Assembly: GCF_001273835.1 (NCBI RefSeq)
Contig: NZ_JHEI01000132.1
Span: 186,001 to 250,000 of the forward strand
From: Leucobacter celer subsp. astrifaciens
GTDB lineage: Bacteria; Actinomycetota; Actinomycetes; Actinomycetales; Microbacteriaceae
Direction of reading: 5' to 3'
Length of the DNA stretch: 64,000 bases
The position numbers and the translations under genes were made by a program. Of the stretch, positions 26,132-35,622 are shown one piece after another. The notes below the pieces were generated by a model. The model did no database searches. It was not told the origin of the DNA and saw nothing but the letters and a program-made list of their open reading frames with translations. How positions within the stretch are numbered: position 1 is the first letter of the stretch; each line of letters starts with the position of its first letter.

Positions 26132-26218
26132 TCGCGTTGCGGTTGCCCCGTGAAACCGCCTGAAGCGACGCCCCGACGCGCGTCACGCGCTCCGAGTGAG
26201 ATTCAAAGGAGACCCTCA

Positions 26219-27979
26219 ATGGCTCGAAAACAGCTTCTGACCGTCGCGGCGCTCGCCGCCGCATCCGCCCTCGTGCTCTCCGGGTGCACCGGTGGCGGCG
26301 AGGGACCGGGCGGGGGCGCCGGCGAGCCCCAGACCGGCGGCACGCTGCGTGTGCTCGCGAACGGCGACGTCGATCGCATCGACCCCCAGCTCACCGCCTA
26401 CGTGCCGGTCAACAGCGTGGTGCGAGCGACCTCCCGCTCGATCCTGAGCTACACGTCTTCCAACGACGAGAACGAGCGCATCCAGCTGCAGGCGGACCTC
26501 GCCGAGGAGGTGCCGACGCCGAGCGCCGACGGACTCGGTTACGAGATCACGCTGCGCGAAGGGATCACCTGGGACGCACCGGACGGAGCGCGGCCGATCG
26601 TCGCGGGCGATGTCGAGCGAGGCATCCAGCGCATCTGCAACCCGCACATCGGCGCGGCGCTGGGCAGCTACTTCATCAATCTGATCGAGGGCATGGCGGA
26701 GTACTGCGAGGGCTTCGCCGAGGTGGCGCCCGAGGTGGAGGCGATGAAGGAGTACATCGAGAACAACCACATCTCAGGCATCGAGACCCCCGACGACCGC
26801 ACCGTCGTCTTCACACTCGTCGAGCCGGCCTCCGACTTCACGTCGATGCTGAGCCTGCCGACGGCGAACCCCGCCCCGGTCGAGGCGCTCGACTACCTGC
26901 CCGACTCGCCCGAGTACCGTGCCAACTTCGTCGCCTCGGGCCCCTACACGATCGCCGAGCACACGCCCGACGTGAAGCTGCTCCTCGTGCGGAACGAGGC
27001 GTGGAACGCCGACAGCGATCCGCTGCGCAACGCCTACGTCGACGAGATCGAGATGACGATGGGCGTCGAGGGCGACGCCGCGATGCAGCAGGTGCAGGCG
27101 GGTTCAGCCGACGTGCTCTTCGACATCCAGCCGAGCCCGGCCAACATCCAGCAGCTGGTCGCCGCGAACGATGAGAAGTTCACGACGATGGAGAACGGCG
27201 GCATCGACCAGTTCCTGTGGTTCAACACCAAGACCGACAACAACGGCGGCGCGCTCAAGGAACTGCAGGTGCGCCAGGCCCTGCAGTACGCGATCGACAA
27301 GCCCGCCGTCGTGCAGGTCATGGGCGGCGAAGACATCGCCACGGTGACCAACGGGATCTTCGGCCCCGGCATCAACGGACACGAGCCCTTCTCCCTCTTC
27401 GGAGACGAGAGCGGCAAGGCCGATCCCGAGAAGGCCAAGGAGTTGCTCGCCGAGGCCGGCGTCACCGATCTGACCCTCAAGTTCCCCTACCGCAACCTCG
27501 GCACCCAGCCCGACATCGCGCAGACGGTGCAGGCGAGCCTCGAGGCGGCGGGCATCGCGGTGGAACTGTTCCCGGTGCCGCCGACCGACTACTACGCGAA
27601 CTTCATGACGAACCGCGAGAACGCTTCGAACGGCGAGTGGGACATCGCGCTCGTCGGCTGGTCGCCCGACTGGGTGGGCGGTGCCGCGCGCAGCGTCTTC
27701 CAGCCGCAGTTCACCTTCGACGGCACGCCGCAGACCTACAACTACGTCGACTACAACAACGACGAGGCGAACCGTCTGGCGGCCGAGGCGCTCGCCGCCG
27801 CGACGCCCGAGGAGGCCGGCGAGCTGTGGCACCAGGTCGACCGCACGGTCATGGAGGACTCGCCGATCGTGAGCATCGTCGCCCGCAAGAAGGCGAACTA
27901 CCACTCCGACCGCGTGCAGAACTTCCAGATCTACGCGCTCGCCCAGAACGGCGACTGGACGAACATCTGGCTGCGCTAG
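26219..27979 (+). CDS. Dipeptide/oligopeptide ABC transporter substrate-binding lipoprotein
   Basis: A 586-residue family-5 solute-binding lipoprotein that should capture peptides outside the cell. The signal peptide ends in the lipobox LSGC (Cys about 22), followed by GGTLRVLANGDVDRIDPQLTAY, the usual start of the fold, and EVPTPSADGLGYEITLREGITW. Neighbouring prolyl peptidases and hydroxyproline enzymes suggest Pro-Hyp or Gly-Pro-Hyp-type peptides as ligands (inference). The start is fixed by AAAGGAG 7 nt upstream. A hairpin behind the gene may raise its expression above that of the rest of the operon. Confidence 0.9.
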   Translation: MARKQLLTVAALAAASALVLSGCTGGGEGPGGGAGEPQTGGTLRVLANGDVDRIDPQLTAYVPVNSVVRATSRSILSYTSSNDENERIQLQADLAEEVPTPSADGLGYEITLREGITWDAPDGARPIVAGDVERGIQRICNPHIGAALGSYFINLIEGMAEYCEGFAEVAPEVEAMKEYIENNHISGIETPDDRTVVFTLVEPASDFTSMLSLPTANPAPVEALDYLPDSPEYRANFVASGPYTIAEHTPDVKLLLVRNEAWNADSDPLRNAYVDEIEMTMGVEGDAAMQQVQAGSADVLFDIQPSPANIQQLVAANDEKFTTMENGGIDQFLWFNTKTDNNGGALKELQVRQALQYAIDKPAVVQVMGGEDIATVTNGIFGPGINGHEPFSLFGDESGKADPEKAKELLAEAGVTDLTLKFPYRNLGTQPDIAQTVQASLEAAGIAVELFPVPPTDYYANFMTNRENASNGEWDIALVGWSPDWVGGAARSVFQPQFTFDGTPQTYNYVDYNNDEANRLAAEALAAATPEEAGELWHQVDRTVMEDSPIVSIVARKKANYHSDRVQNFQIYALAQNGDWTNIWLR

Positions 27980-27994
27980 TCGTGAGACGCCCCC

Positions 27995-28026
27995 GCGGCG
28001 GCGGTCCGCGCCAGGACCGCCGCCGC
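27995..28026 (+). terminator. Hairpin between binding protein and ATPase genes
   Basis: A perfect 13-bp G+C stem (27995-28007 with 28014-28026) around GCGCCA. Such hairpins commonly act as partial terminators or RNA stabilisers behind binding-protein genes. Confidence 0.7.
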
Positions 28027-28081
28027 ACCCGGGGACGCTCACACCAGGCTGCGTCCAGTGCAACGCGAAGAGGAGTTTCCG

Positions 28082-29737
28082 ATGGCCATCCTTGAGGTGC
28101 GCGATCTCGTCGTCGACATCCCGACCGAAGACGGCCCAGTGCACGCCGTGAAGAACGTTTCGTTCGACGTGCGCGAGGGCGAGTTCTTCGGCATCGTGGG
28201 GGAGTCGGGATCGGGCAAGTCCGTGCTCGTGCAATCGGCCATGGGGTTGATCCCGGCCGCAAGAACGGCGGGGGAGGTGACATTCCGCGGCGAGAATCTG
28301 CTCGAGCTGAGCGGGGAGCAGCTGCGGCGCAAGCGCGGCAGGGAGATCAGCATGATCTTCCAGGATCCGCTCTCGAGCCTGCACCCCCAGTACACGATCG
28401 GCTGGCAGATCGTCGAGCAGATCCGGGCGCATGAGAGGGTGTCGAAGCAGGCCGCGAAGGCCCGCGCCCTCCAGCTGCTGGAGAAGGTGCACATCCCCGA
28501 CGCGACGAGCCGCTTCGACGCGTACCCCCACCAGTTCTCGGGTGGGATGCGGCAGCGGGTGATGATCGCCATGAGCCTGTCGCTCGGGCCGTCGCTGATC
28601 ATCGCCGACGAGCCGACCACGGCGCTCGATTCGACCGTGCAGGCGCAGATCCTCGAACTGCTCGCGGAGATGCAGCAGGACGTCGGCGCCACCGTGCTGA
28701 TGATCAGCCACGATCTCGGGGTCATGGCGAGCGTGGCCGACCGCGTGATGGTGATGTACCGGGGCGAGCAGGTGGAGATGGGCGACAGCGCCGAGCTGTT
28801 CGCGAACCCTCAGGAGCCCTACACCGCGAGCCTGATCGAGTCGTCCTCGTTCAGCAAGGGCTCGCGGACCGCGCTCACGACGCGCGCGGTGGACCGGCAG
28901 CCCGACAACATCGTCGAGGTGTCGGACATCTCGCTCTCGTTCAAGCAGAGGCGCGGACAGGAGCGCACGGTGCTCGATGACATCTCACTCGAGGTGCGCC
29001 GCGGCGAGACGCTCGGCCTCGTGGGCGAGAGCGGCTGCGGCAAGACCACGCTCGCCCGCACGATCGCGGGACTCATCCTGCCCTCGAGCGGCAGCGTGAC
29101 CTTCGACGGACGCGACATCTCCGAGATCAAGGGGCGAGCCTGGCGCGAGCAGCGCAAGAAGGTGCAGGTGGTGTTCCAGGATCCCTTCGGATCCCTCAAC
29201 CCCAAGCGTCGCGTCGGCTCGATCATCGGCGACCCCTTCAGGATCCACGCCGTCGCGAGCGGCAGGGACCGCCAGCGCGGTGTCCAGGAGCTGCTGGAGC
29301 GCGTCGGCCTCGATCCCGAGCACTACAACCGCTTCCCCTCGCAGTTCTCGGGCGGACAGCGGCAGCGCATCGGGATCGCCCGGGCCATCGCGCTCAACCC
29401 CGAGCTCGTGATCCTCGATGAGCCGGTGTCGGCCCTCGACGTGACCGTGCAGGCCCAGGTGCTGGGGCTGCTCGACGAACTGCAGCGGGATCTCGGCCTC
29501 ACCTACCTGTTCATCTCGCACGATCTCGCCGTCGTGCGGCACATGTGCGACCGGATCGCGGTGATGGAGGGCGGCCGGATCATCGAGCTCGGCGATCCCG
29601 AATCGATGTATGCATCGCCCCAGCAGCCCTTCACCAAGAAGCTGCTCGCCGCCGCCTATCTCGAGCTGCCGACGCTCCGGGATGAGGGTGCGGAGAACGG
29701 CGATCCCTCATCCGAGTACGAGGAGCTGACGCGATGA
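28082..29737 (+). CDS. Fused DppD-DppF-type peptide ABC transporter ATPase
   Basis: A 551-residue double ATPase. The first half has Walker A GESGSGKS and signature FSGGMRQRV; the second has Walker A GESGCGKT and signature FSGGQRQRI. Both have Walker B-Asp-Glu (IIADEPT and VILDEPV), so both sites look active. Fusion of the two subunits replaces separate dppD and dppF. ATG 28082 is preceded by GAGGAG at six bases; it overlaps the next gene by 4 bp. Confidence 0.93.
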   Translation: MAILEVRDLVVDIPTEDGPVHAVKNVSFDVREGEFFGIVGESGSGKSVLVQSAMGLIPAARTAGEVTFRGENLLELSGEQLRRKRGREISMIFQDPLSSLHPQYTIGWQIVEQIRAHERVSKQAAKARALQLLEKVHIPDATSRFDAYPHQFSGGMRQRVMIAMSLSLGPSLIIADEPTTALDSTVQAQILELLAEMQQDVGATVLMISHDLGVMASVADRVMVMYRGEQVEMGDSAELFANPQEPYTASLIESSSFSKGSRTALTTRAVDRQPDNIVEVSDISLSFKQRRGQERTVLDDISLEVRRGETLGLVGESGCGKTTLARTIAGLILPSSGSVTFDGRDISEIKGRAWREQRKKVQVVFQDPFGSLNPKRRVGSIIGDPFRIHAVASGRDRQRGVQELLERVGLDPEHYNRFPSQFSGGQRQRIGIARAIALNPELVILDEPVSALDVTVQAQVLGLLDELQRDLGLTYLFISHDLAVVRHMCDRIAVMEGGRIIELGDPESMYASPQQPFTKKLLAAAYLELPTLRDEGAENGDPSSEYEELTR

Positions 29738-30699
29738 CAACGAAGGCACCGCTCAAGACCACCAGGATCCTGACCCCCGGCATGGCGGCGAAGCAGGCCG
29801 TCGGCATCAAGGCGCGCGGATCCTGGCAACTCACCCTGCGGAGGCTCTCCCGAGACCCCGCCAGCATCGTCTCGGCCATCGTGATCGTGCTCGCAGTGGC
29901 CTTCGCGATCGGGGCCCCGCTGATCGCCCAGTGGACGGGGCACGGCCCCACCGAGCAGTTCCGCGAGACCGGACTCTCATCCGCGGGCATCCCCGTCGGC
30001 CCGAACCCGGAGTTCCTGCTGGGCACCGACCAGCTCGGCCGCGACGTGTTCGTGCGCCTCGCGTACGGTGCCAGGGTCTCCCTCCTCGTCGGCGTCGCCG
30101 CGTCGCTCATCGCATCGGCCATCGGCGTCATCATCGGCACCATCGCCGGCTTCTTCGGCGGCCTCACCGACACGATCCTCAGCCGCGTCATCGACCTCGT
30201 GATGAGCGTGCCCTTCCTGCTCGTCGCGATCGCGCTCGTCGCGGTGCTCGGCCCGAGCCTCGGGCTGTCGATCGCGGTCATCGTCTTCTTCAGCTGGGCC
30301 GGGCTCGCGCGGGTGATCCGCGGTCAGGTGCTGGCGATCCGCGAACGGGAGTTCATCGAGGCGGCCCGCTCGCTCGGCGAGTCGCGCTGGTCGATGATGT
30401 TCCGCGACGTGATGCCGAACCTCGTCGTGCCGATCATCGTCTACACGACGCTGATGATCCCGGCGGCGATCGTGTTCGAGGCGACGCTCTCGTTCCTCGG
30501 CCTCGGCATCGTGCCCCCGACCCCCAGCTGGGGCAACATGCTCGCCGATGCGGCGAACGGCTCCATGTACCTGGTGGCGCCCTGGATGGTGCTCGTACCG
30601 GGCCTGGCACTGCTGGCACTCACACTCGCGTTCAACATGCTCGGCGACGGGCTGCGGGACGCGCTCGATCCGACCTCGACGAGAGGGGCGAAGGCATGA
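29734..30699 (+). CDS. Peptide ABC transporter permease (DppC type)
   Basis: A 321-residue membrane protein with six predicted helices and an N-terminal cytoplasmic leader containing LTLRRLSRDPASIVS. It has the DppC motif HGPTEQFRE... GTDQLGRDVFVRLAYGAR and the ATPase-contact loop EREFIEAARSLGESRWSMMFRDVMPN. It overlaps the genes on both sides by 4 bp. DppC before DppB is the reverse of the usual order. Confidence 0.92.
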   Translation: MTTKAPLKTTRILTPGMAAKQAVGIKARGSWQLTLRRLSRDPASIVSAIVIVLAVAFAIGAPLIAQWTGHGPTEQFRETGLSSAGIPVGPNPEFLLGTDQLGRDVFVRLAYGARVSLLVGVAASLIASAIGVIIGTIAGFFGGLTDTILSRVIDLVMSVPFLLVAIALVAVLGPSLGLSIAVIVFFSWAGLARVIRGQVLAIREREFIEAARSLGESRWSMMFRDVMPNLVVPIIVYTTLMIPAAIVFEATLSFLGLGIVPPTPSWGNMLADAANGSMYLVAPWMVLVPGLALLALTLAFNMLGDGLRDALDPTSTRGAKA

Positions 30700-31661
30700 T
30701 CCGCTTCTTCCTGTCACGGCTCGCCTTCGGCGCGCTCGTGCTGTTCCTGCTCAGCATCTTCGTGTTCGTGCTGTTCTACGTGTCGCCCTCGGACCCGGCC
30801 CGCATCATCGCGGGAGACAAGGCGACCGAGGCGCTCATGGCGCAGATCCGTACCAATCTCGGCCTCGACAAGCCGATGATCCAGCAGTACCTCATGTTCC
30901 TGGGCAACCTGCTGCAGGGCGATCTCGGCTTCTCCTACCGCACGAACATGCCGGTCGGAGACCTCATCGTGAACCGCATCCCGATCACCATGTCGCTGGT
31001 CTTCGGCGCCGTCGTGATCTGGCTGGCGATCGGGATCCCGATCGGGATCGCCTCGGCGAAGCGCCCGGGCAGCCTGCGCGACCGACTCGGTCAGGGCTTC
31101 GCGATCGTCGGCATCAGCTTCCCGACCTTCGTGCTCGGCATGATCGCGCTCTACACGCTGTACTTCCTCCCGACCCGGATGGGGATCACGCTCTTCCCGC
31201 CCGCGGGGTACGTGCCGTTCGCCCAGAACCCGCTGCAGTGGGCGTGGCATCTCGTGCTGCCGTGGACCACACTCGCACTCGTCATCGCGGCGGTGTACGC
31301 GCGACTCACACGCGGGCAGATGCTCGACGTGCTGGGGCAGGACTACATCCGCACGGCGCGCGCGAAGGGTCTCACCGAGCGCCGGGTCACCTACGTGCAC
31401 GCGTTCCGCAGCGCGATGCCGCCGCTCGTCACCCAGCTCGGCATCGACATCGGTATGCTGCTGGGCGGCGTCATCGTGATCGAGCAGGTGTTCGGTCTGA
31501 CCGGCATCGGCTCGCTCGCGGTGACCAGTGTCGCCATGCAGGATCGCCCCGTCGTGATCGCGATCGTACTGCTCGGCGGCCTCTTCGTCGTCGTCTCGAA
31601 CCTGATCGTCGACATGCTCTACGCCCTGTTGGATTCGAGAGTGAGGACTGCTCGCAGATGA
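30696..31661 (+). CDS. Peptide ABC transporter permease (DppB type)
   Basis: A 321-residue permease opening MIRFFLSRLAFGALVLFLLS with the family motif DPARIIAGDKAT and the ATPase-contact loop QDYIRTARAKGLTERRVTYVHAFRSAM. It pairs with the DppC-type subunit. The stop overlaps the peptidase start (ATGA). Confidence 0.92.
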   Translation: MIRFFLSRLAFGALVLFLLSIFVFVLFYVSPSDPARIIAGDKATEALMAQIRTNLGLDKPMIQQYLMFLGNLLQGDLGFSYRTNMPVGDLIVNRIPITMSLVFGAVVIWLAIGIPIGIASAKRPGSLRDRLGQGFAIVGISFPTFVLGMIALYTLYFLPTRMGITLFPPAGYVPFAQNPLQWAWHLVLPWTTLALVIAAVYARLTRGQMLDVLGQDYIRTARAKGLTERRVTYVHAFRSAMPPLVTQLGIDIGMLLGGVIVIEQVFGLTGIGSLAVTSVAMQDRPVVIAIVLLGGLFVVVSNLIVDMLYALLDSRVRTARR

Positions 31662-32956
31662 ACGAACACCGGTACCCGATCGGCTCCCGCCTCTCCGCCC
31701 GCGACCTGTGGGTGGAGGTGCCGCTCGACTGGAACGAGCCCGAGGGGGAGACCATCCGCGTCTACGCCCGCGAGGTGGTGGACGCCGCGCGGCGGGACGA
31801 GGATCTCCCGCTGCTGGTCTTCCTGCAGGGCGGCCCGGGCGGGAAATCGCCCCGCCCGCTCGACGCCGAGGGGTGGATCGAGAGCGCGGTGAAGCGCTTC
31901 CGGGTGATCCTGCCCGACCAGCGCGGCACGGGACGATCCACGCCGCTCTCCGCGCGGGACTTCGCCGAACTGCCCGCCGAGGAGGGCGCGCGCCGCCTCG
32001 CGCTGCACCGGGCGGACTCCATCGTGCGCGACTTCGAGGCGCTGCGCGAGCGCCACTTCCCGGGACGCCAGTGGTGGACGCTGGGGCAGAGCTACGGCGG
32101 ATTCCTCACCCTGCAGTACCTCTCGCACTACCCGCAGTCGGTCGTCGCGTCGGCGATCACCGGGGGGCTGCCGGCCCTCGATCCCGATCCCGAAGTCGTC
32201 TACGCCCGCACCTTCCCGCGCATCGCCGAGAAGAACCGTCTCTTCCGCGAACGGCATCCGCATCTGACCGATCGGATCGATCGCGTCGCCGACCTGCTCG
32301 CGGCGAACGACGTGCGGCTGCCGGGCGGGGATCGGCTCACCGTGCGCCGCCTGCAGCTGCTGGGCCTGGACTTCGGCATGAAACCGGGTTACGACCGGGT
32401 GCACTGGCTCTTCGACGAGGCCTTCGCCGATGAGGCGGAGACCCGGCTCAGCGACACCTTCCTCGCCGAGGTCGAGGCGGTCACCGGTTTCGCGACGAAC
32501 CCGCTCTTCATCGCGCTGCAGGAGGCGATCTACGGGCCCGGCCCCACCTCCTGGGCCGCGCAGCGGGAGCGGGATCGGCGGCCTGAGTTCTCGGAGGAGG
32601 CGCGACCGCTGCACTTCACCGGCGAGACCGTGTTCCCCTGGATGTTCGCGGAGATCGCGGGGCTGCGCGGCTTCGAGGCCGCGGTGCAGCACCTCGCCTC
32701 ACGGGAACAGCCCATCGACGGGTACGACCTCGACGCGCTCGCGCGCAACGAGGTGCCGGTCGAAGCGGCCGTCTACTACGACGACATGTACGTGGACGCG
32801 CAGCTCTCCCTCGAGACCGCCTCGCGCGTCGCCGGAATGCACGCCTGGGTCACGAACGAGTTCGAGCACGACGGGCTGCGTCTCGGAGACGTCGCCGAGC
32901 GGCTCTTCACCGTGCTCGAGGCGCGCATCGGCGGCACACGGCGGTCACGCGACTGA
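31658..32956 (+). CDS. Proline iminopeptidase-like alpha/beta hydrolase (S33)
   Basis: Predicted cytoplasmic peptidase that removes N-terminal Pro (or Hyp) from imported peptides. Among its 432 residues, the oxyanion-hole motif LQGGPGGKSPRP, the DQRGTGRS strand and the nucleophile elbow GQSYGG are those of the prolyl aminopeptidase family. The C-terminal His is probably in TNEFEHDGLRLGD. No signal peptide. The 4-bp overlap with the permease gene ties it to peptide uptake. Confidence 0.87.
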   Translation: MNEHRYPIGSRLSARDLWVEVPLDWNEPEGETIRVYAREVVDAARRDEDLPLLVFLQGGPGGKSPRPLDAEGWIESAVKRFRVILPDQRGTGRSTPLSARDFAELPAEEGARRLALHRADSIVRDFEALRERHFPGRQWWTLGQSYGGFLTLQYLSHYPQSVVASAITGGLPALDPDPEVVYARTFPRIAEKNRLFRERHPHLTDRIDRVADLLAANDVRLPGGDRLTVRRLQLLGLDFGMKPGYDRVHWLFDEAFADEAETRLSDTFLAEVEAVTGFATNPLFIALQEAIYGPGPTSWAAQRERDRRPEFSEEARPLHFTGETVFPWMFAEIAGLRGFEAAVQHLASREQPIDGYDLDALARNEVPVEAAVYYDDMYVDAQLSLETASRVAGMHAWVTNEFEHDGLRLGDVAERLFTVLEARIGGTRRSRD

Positions 32957-33022
32957 GCGGCGCGGGGCGCCCGGACGGGACACCCGCATCGGAACGTACA
33001 GGACAACAGGGAAGGACACGAG

Positions 33023-34519
33023 ATGACTCTGCACGCGGACGACCACCACCGGCTGAGCGGCCTCGCGAGCGAGGTGCGGGTGCTCGACTGGGAGTCGAGC
33101 ATTCCGATGTCGCGCGCGGTGCGACGCGATCCTCGCATGCCCAAGCTCACGGAGGTGCCCGGGTTCACCCGCTGGCTGACGGAGGGCTGGGGTGAGGCGG
33201 ATCGGACGCCGCGCATCGAAGCCGGAGCGGCCGATGCGGCTGCGGCGCACCGACGCAGGCTCTCCGAGGCGCTGCCCGGTCGCACCCTGGTGGTGACGGC
33301 GGGGCGCGCCCAGCTGCGAGTCGGCGACACCTTCTTCGAGTTCCGGGCCGACAGCGATTTCCTCTGGTCGGTGGGGCATCCCGTGGAAGACGGGGTGCTG
33401 GTGATGCGCCCGATCGCGGGCGGGCATGATGCGACGCTCTATCTCACGCCGCCCGCGCGCCCGGGGGAGGACGCCTTCCACGCGGATGCGACCCACGGCG
33501 AACTGTGGGTGGGGCCGACGCCCGGCCTCGCCGAACTGGAGTCGGCGCTTCAGCTGCGCGCCGCCCCGCTGTCGGAACTGGTCGTCGCCGACGACGCGCT
33601 CGTCGCCGGCGCCGCGGTGGTGGCGCCGGGCGCGGGGCGTGCGCTCGGCGGACGAGCACGGTCCGCGCTGCTCGGACGGGTGCTCTCGGAGCTGCGCATC
33701 TTCAAGGACGAGTGGGAGATCGCCGAGCTGCGCCGCGCGGTGACGGCCACCGTCGAGGGCTTCGCCCAGGTGCGGCGCGAGATACCCCGGGCCATCGCGG
33801 GCGGAGGCGAACGCTGGCTGCAGGGCACCTTCGATCGCCACGCGCGCACGGTGGGCAACGGCCCCGGCTACGCGAGCATCGTCGGGGCCGGGGCGCACGC
33901 CCCGATCCTGCACTGGGTGCGCGCCGACGGGGAGTTGCGCGGCGATGAGCTGCTGCTGCTCGACATGGGCGTCGAGAATCGCAGTGGATACACCGCCGAT
34001 GTGACCCGCACCGTCCCCGTCTCGGGCACCTTCACCGCCGAGCAGCGCGCCGTGCACGACCTCGTGGAGCGTTCGCACCGTGCGGGGCTCGCCGCGGTGC
34101 GTCCCGGGCGCCTGTGGGCGGACTTCCACGCCGCGTGCATGGAGGTGCTCGCTCAGGGCCTCTCCGACTGGGGTCTGCTGCCGGTCTCGGTCGACGAGGC
34201 GCTCTCGGCCGTCGGGCAGCAGCACCGGCGTTACATCGTGTGCGGAGTCGGGCATCATCTCGGCCTTGACGTGCACGACTGCGAGTCGTCGCGGTACGAG
34301 AACTACCTGGGCGGCACGATCGAGCCGGGTATGGCACTCACGGTCGAGCCCGGGCTCTATTTCCACGCGTGGGATCTGACGGTGCCGCCCGAGCTGCGCG
34401 GCATCGGTGTGCGCATCGAGGACGACCTCGTGGTCACCGGGGAGGGCGCCGAGGTCATCAGCGGCGCCCTGCCGATCGACGCTGCGGGGATCGAGGAGTG
34501 GATGGAGCAGCAGGCCTAA
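33023..34519 (+). CDS. Xaa-Pro aminopeptidase/prolidase (M24B)
   Basis: A 498-residue metallopeptidase. The N-terminal creatinase-like domain runs to about residue 220. The pita-bread domain has all metal ligands: Asp in LLLLDMGVE, Asp in YTADVTR, His in GVGHHLGLDVHD, Glu in TVEPGLYF and Glu in GVRIEDDLVV. It should cut the Xaa-Pro or Xaa-Hyp bond, complementing the iminopeptidase. Its stop overlaps the stop of the convergent racemase-family gene by 4 bp. Confidence 0.9.
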   Translation: MTLHADDHHRLSGLASEVRVLDWESSIPMSRAVRRDPRMPKLTEVPGFTRWLTEGWGEADRTPRIEAGAADAAAAHRRRLSEALPGRTLVVTAGRAQLRVGDTFFEFRADSDFLWSVGHPVEDGVLVMRPIAGGHDATLYLTPPARPGEDAFHADATHGELWVGPTPGLAELESALQLRAAPLSELVVADDALVAGAAVVAPGAGRALGGRARSALLGRVLSELRIFKDEWEIAELRRAVTATVEGFAQVRREIPRAIAGGGERWLQGTFDRHARTVGNGPGYASIVGAGAHAPILHWVRADGELRGDELLLLDMGVENRSGYTADVTRTVPVSGTFTAEQRAVHDLVERSHRAGLAAVRPGRLWADFHAACMEVLAQGLSDWGLLPVSVDEALSAVGQQHRRYIVCGVGHHLGLDVHDCESSRYENYLGGTIEPGMALTVEPGLYFHAWDLTVPPELRGIGVRIEDDLVVTGEGAEVISGALPIDAAGIEEWMEQQA

Positions 34520-35544
34520 CGCAGCACGAAGCCGTCGCCCAGGGAGTCGCTCGGGTCGAGTGCGAACCGGTGCTCCCCGGTGCGGTGGGCCGTGCCCGAC
34601 ACGTAGGGGATGACCGCCGAGGCGCCCTCGAGAGCGGGGGCCGGTTCCCAGCTCGCGTGGAACACGGTATCCACGATCGACCGGTGCTCCAGAACCTCAC
34701 CCGCTCGAAGCGCGCCCTCATCCGCCAGCAGTGCGACTCGCGCCCCGGTGCCGGATCCGCAGGGCGACCGATCCACCTCGCCGTCGGCGAAGACGGTGAC
34801 GTTGCGCTGCCTGGGGCCGGTCTCCCCCCGGCCGAGGTCGTCCCACAGGATCGTCCCGTACACCCCGGAGAGCCGGGGGTCGGAGGCGTGCCGAGCCTCG
34901 GCGGACTCGGTGAGGGCGTGCTTCACCTCGCGCCCGATCGCGATGAGGTCGGTGTAGTGCTGCGGGGTCACTGCGAGATCGACATCGGCGGCGCGCACGG
35001 ACGCGTAGATCGCTCCGCTGAAGCTGAGGTCGGCGAGCACGCGACCGCGGCTGGTCTCGACGGCGACCCCGCGCGTGATGACGTGCGAGGCGACGTTGCG
35101 GAACGTCGCTCGCACCAGCGCTCCGCGGCGACGCTCGACGAGCGCGGCTACCCGGCCGGAGGGAACGTCGATGCGCACCTCGGTGATGCCATCGGGGTCG
35201 CCCTCGACGAGCCCGGTGTCGGTGGCCCAGACGCCCAGCGCGATGGTGCCGTGGCCGCAGGCCGTCGAGAAGCCGTCCTTGTGCCAGAAGAGCACGCCGA
35301 AGTGGGCATCGTCCTCATCGGGCGGCACGATGAAGCCGCCGTACATGTCTGCGTGCCCGCGCGGCTCCTGGCAGAGCAGCCGGCGCAGCCCGTCCGCTCC
35401 GTCGTCATCCGCGATCGCCGAGACCCGGCGCTCCGCCACCGTGAGACCGGCGGGGAGGGGCGGCTGCTCGTGGACGATGCGGAAGGGCTCGCCCGCGGTG
35501 TGGTAATCGGTGGTCGCGATCATGGGGGTCCGGGTGCTGGTCAC
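34516..35544 (-). CDS. Second proline racemase-family protein
   Basis: A 342-residue paralogue of the epimerase at 23.9 kb, clearly diverged. Both catalytic cysteines are kept: Cys96 in STACGHGTIALG and Cys262 in DRSPCGSGTGAR. It could be a proline racemase, an epimerase for another hydroxyproline isomer, or a member of the 3-hydroxyproline branch, though dehydratases of that branch usually lack the second Cys. It has its own copy of the locus operator and promoter, so it belongs to the same regulon. Confidence 0.82.
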   Translation of the reverse strand: MTSTRTPMIATTDYHTAGEPFRIVHEQPPLPAGLTVAERRVSAIADDDGADGLRRLLCQEPRGHADMYGGFIVPPDEDDAHFGVLFWHKDGFSTACGHGTIALGVWATDTGLVEGDPDGITEVRIDVPSGRVAALVERRRGALVRATFRNVASHVITRGVAVETSRGRVLADLSFSGAIYASVRAADVDLAVTPQHYTDLIAIGREVKHALTESAEARHASDPRLSGVYGTILWDDLGRGETGPRQRNVTVFADGEVDRSPCGSGTGARVALLADEGALRAGEVLEHRSIVDTVFHASWEPAPALEGASAVIPYVSGTAHRTGEHRFALDPSDSLGDGFVLR

Positions 35545-35601
35545 GGGGCTCCTCGGGGGTGCGATGTCGAGAACGTGCCGGGCACGTCGAGGGTCCTTCG
35601 T

Positions 35602-35622
35602 ATTGTAGCGTGTGACATTGCA
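35602..35622 (-). promoter_or_regulatory. Promoter and operator of the second racemase gene
   Basis: Minus strand: TGCAATGTCACAC, two bases, then the -10 box TACAAT (35602-35607). The 13-bp core is identical to that of the deaminase-operon promoter. Confidence 0.65.
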
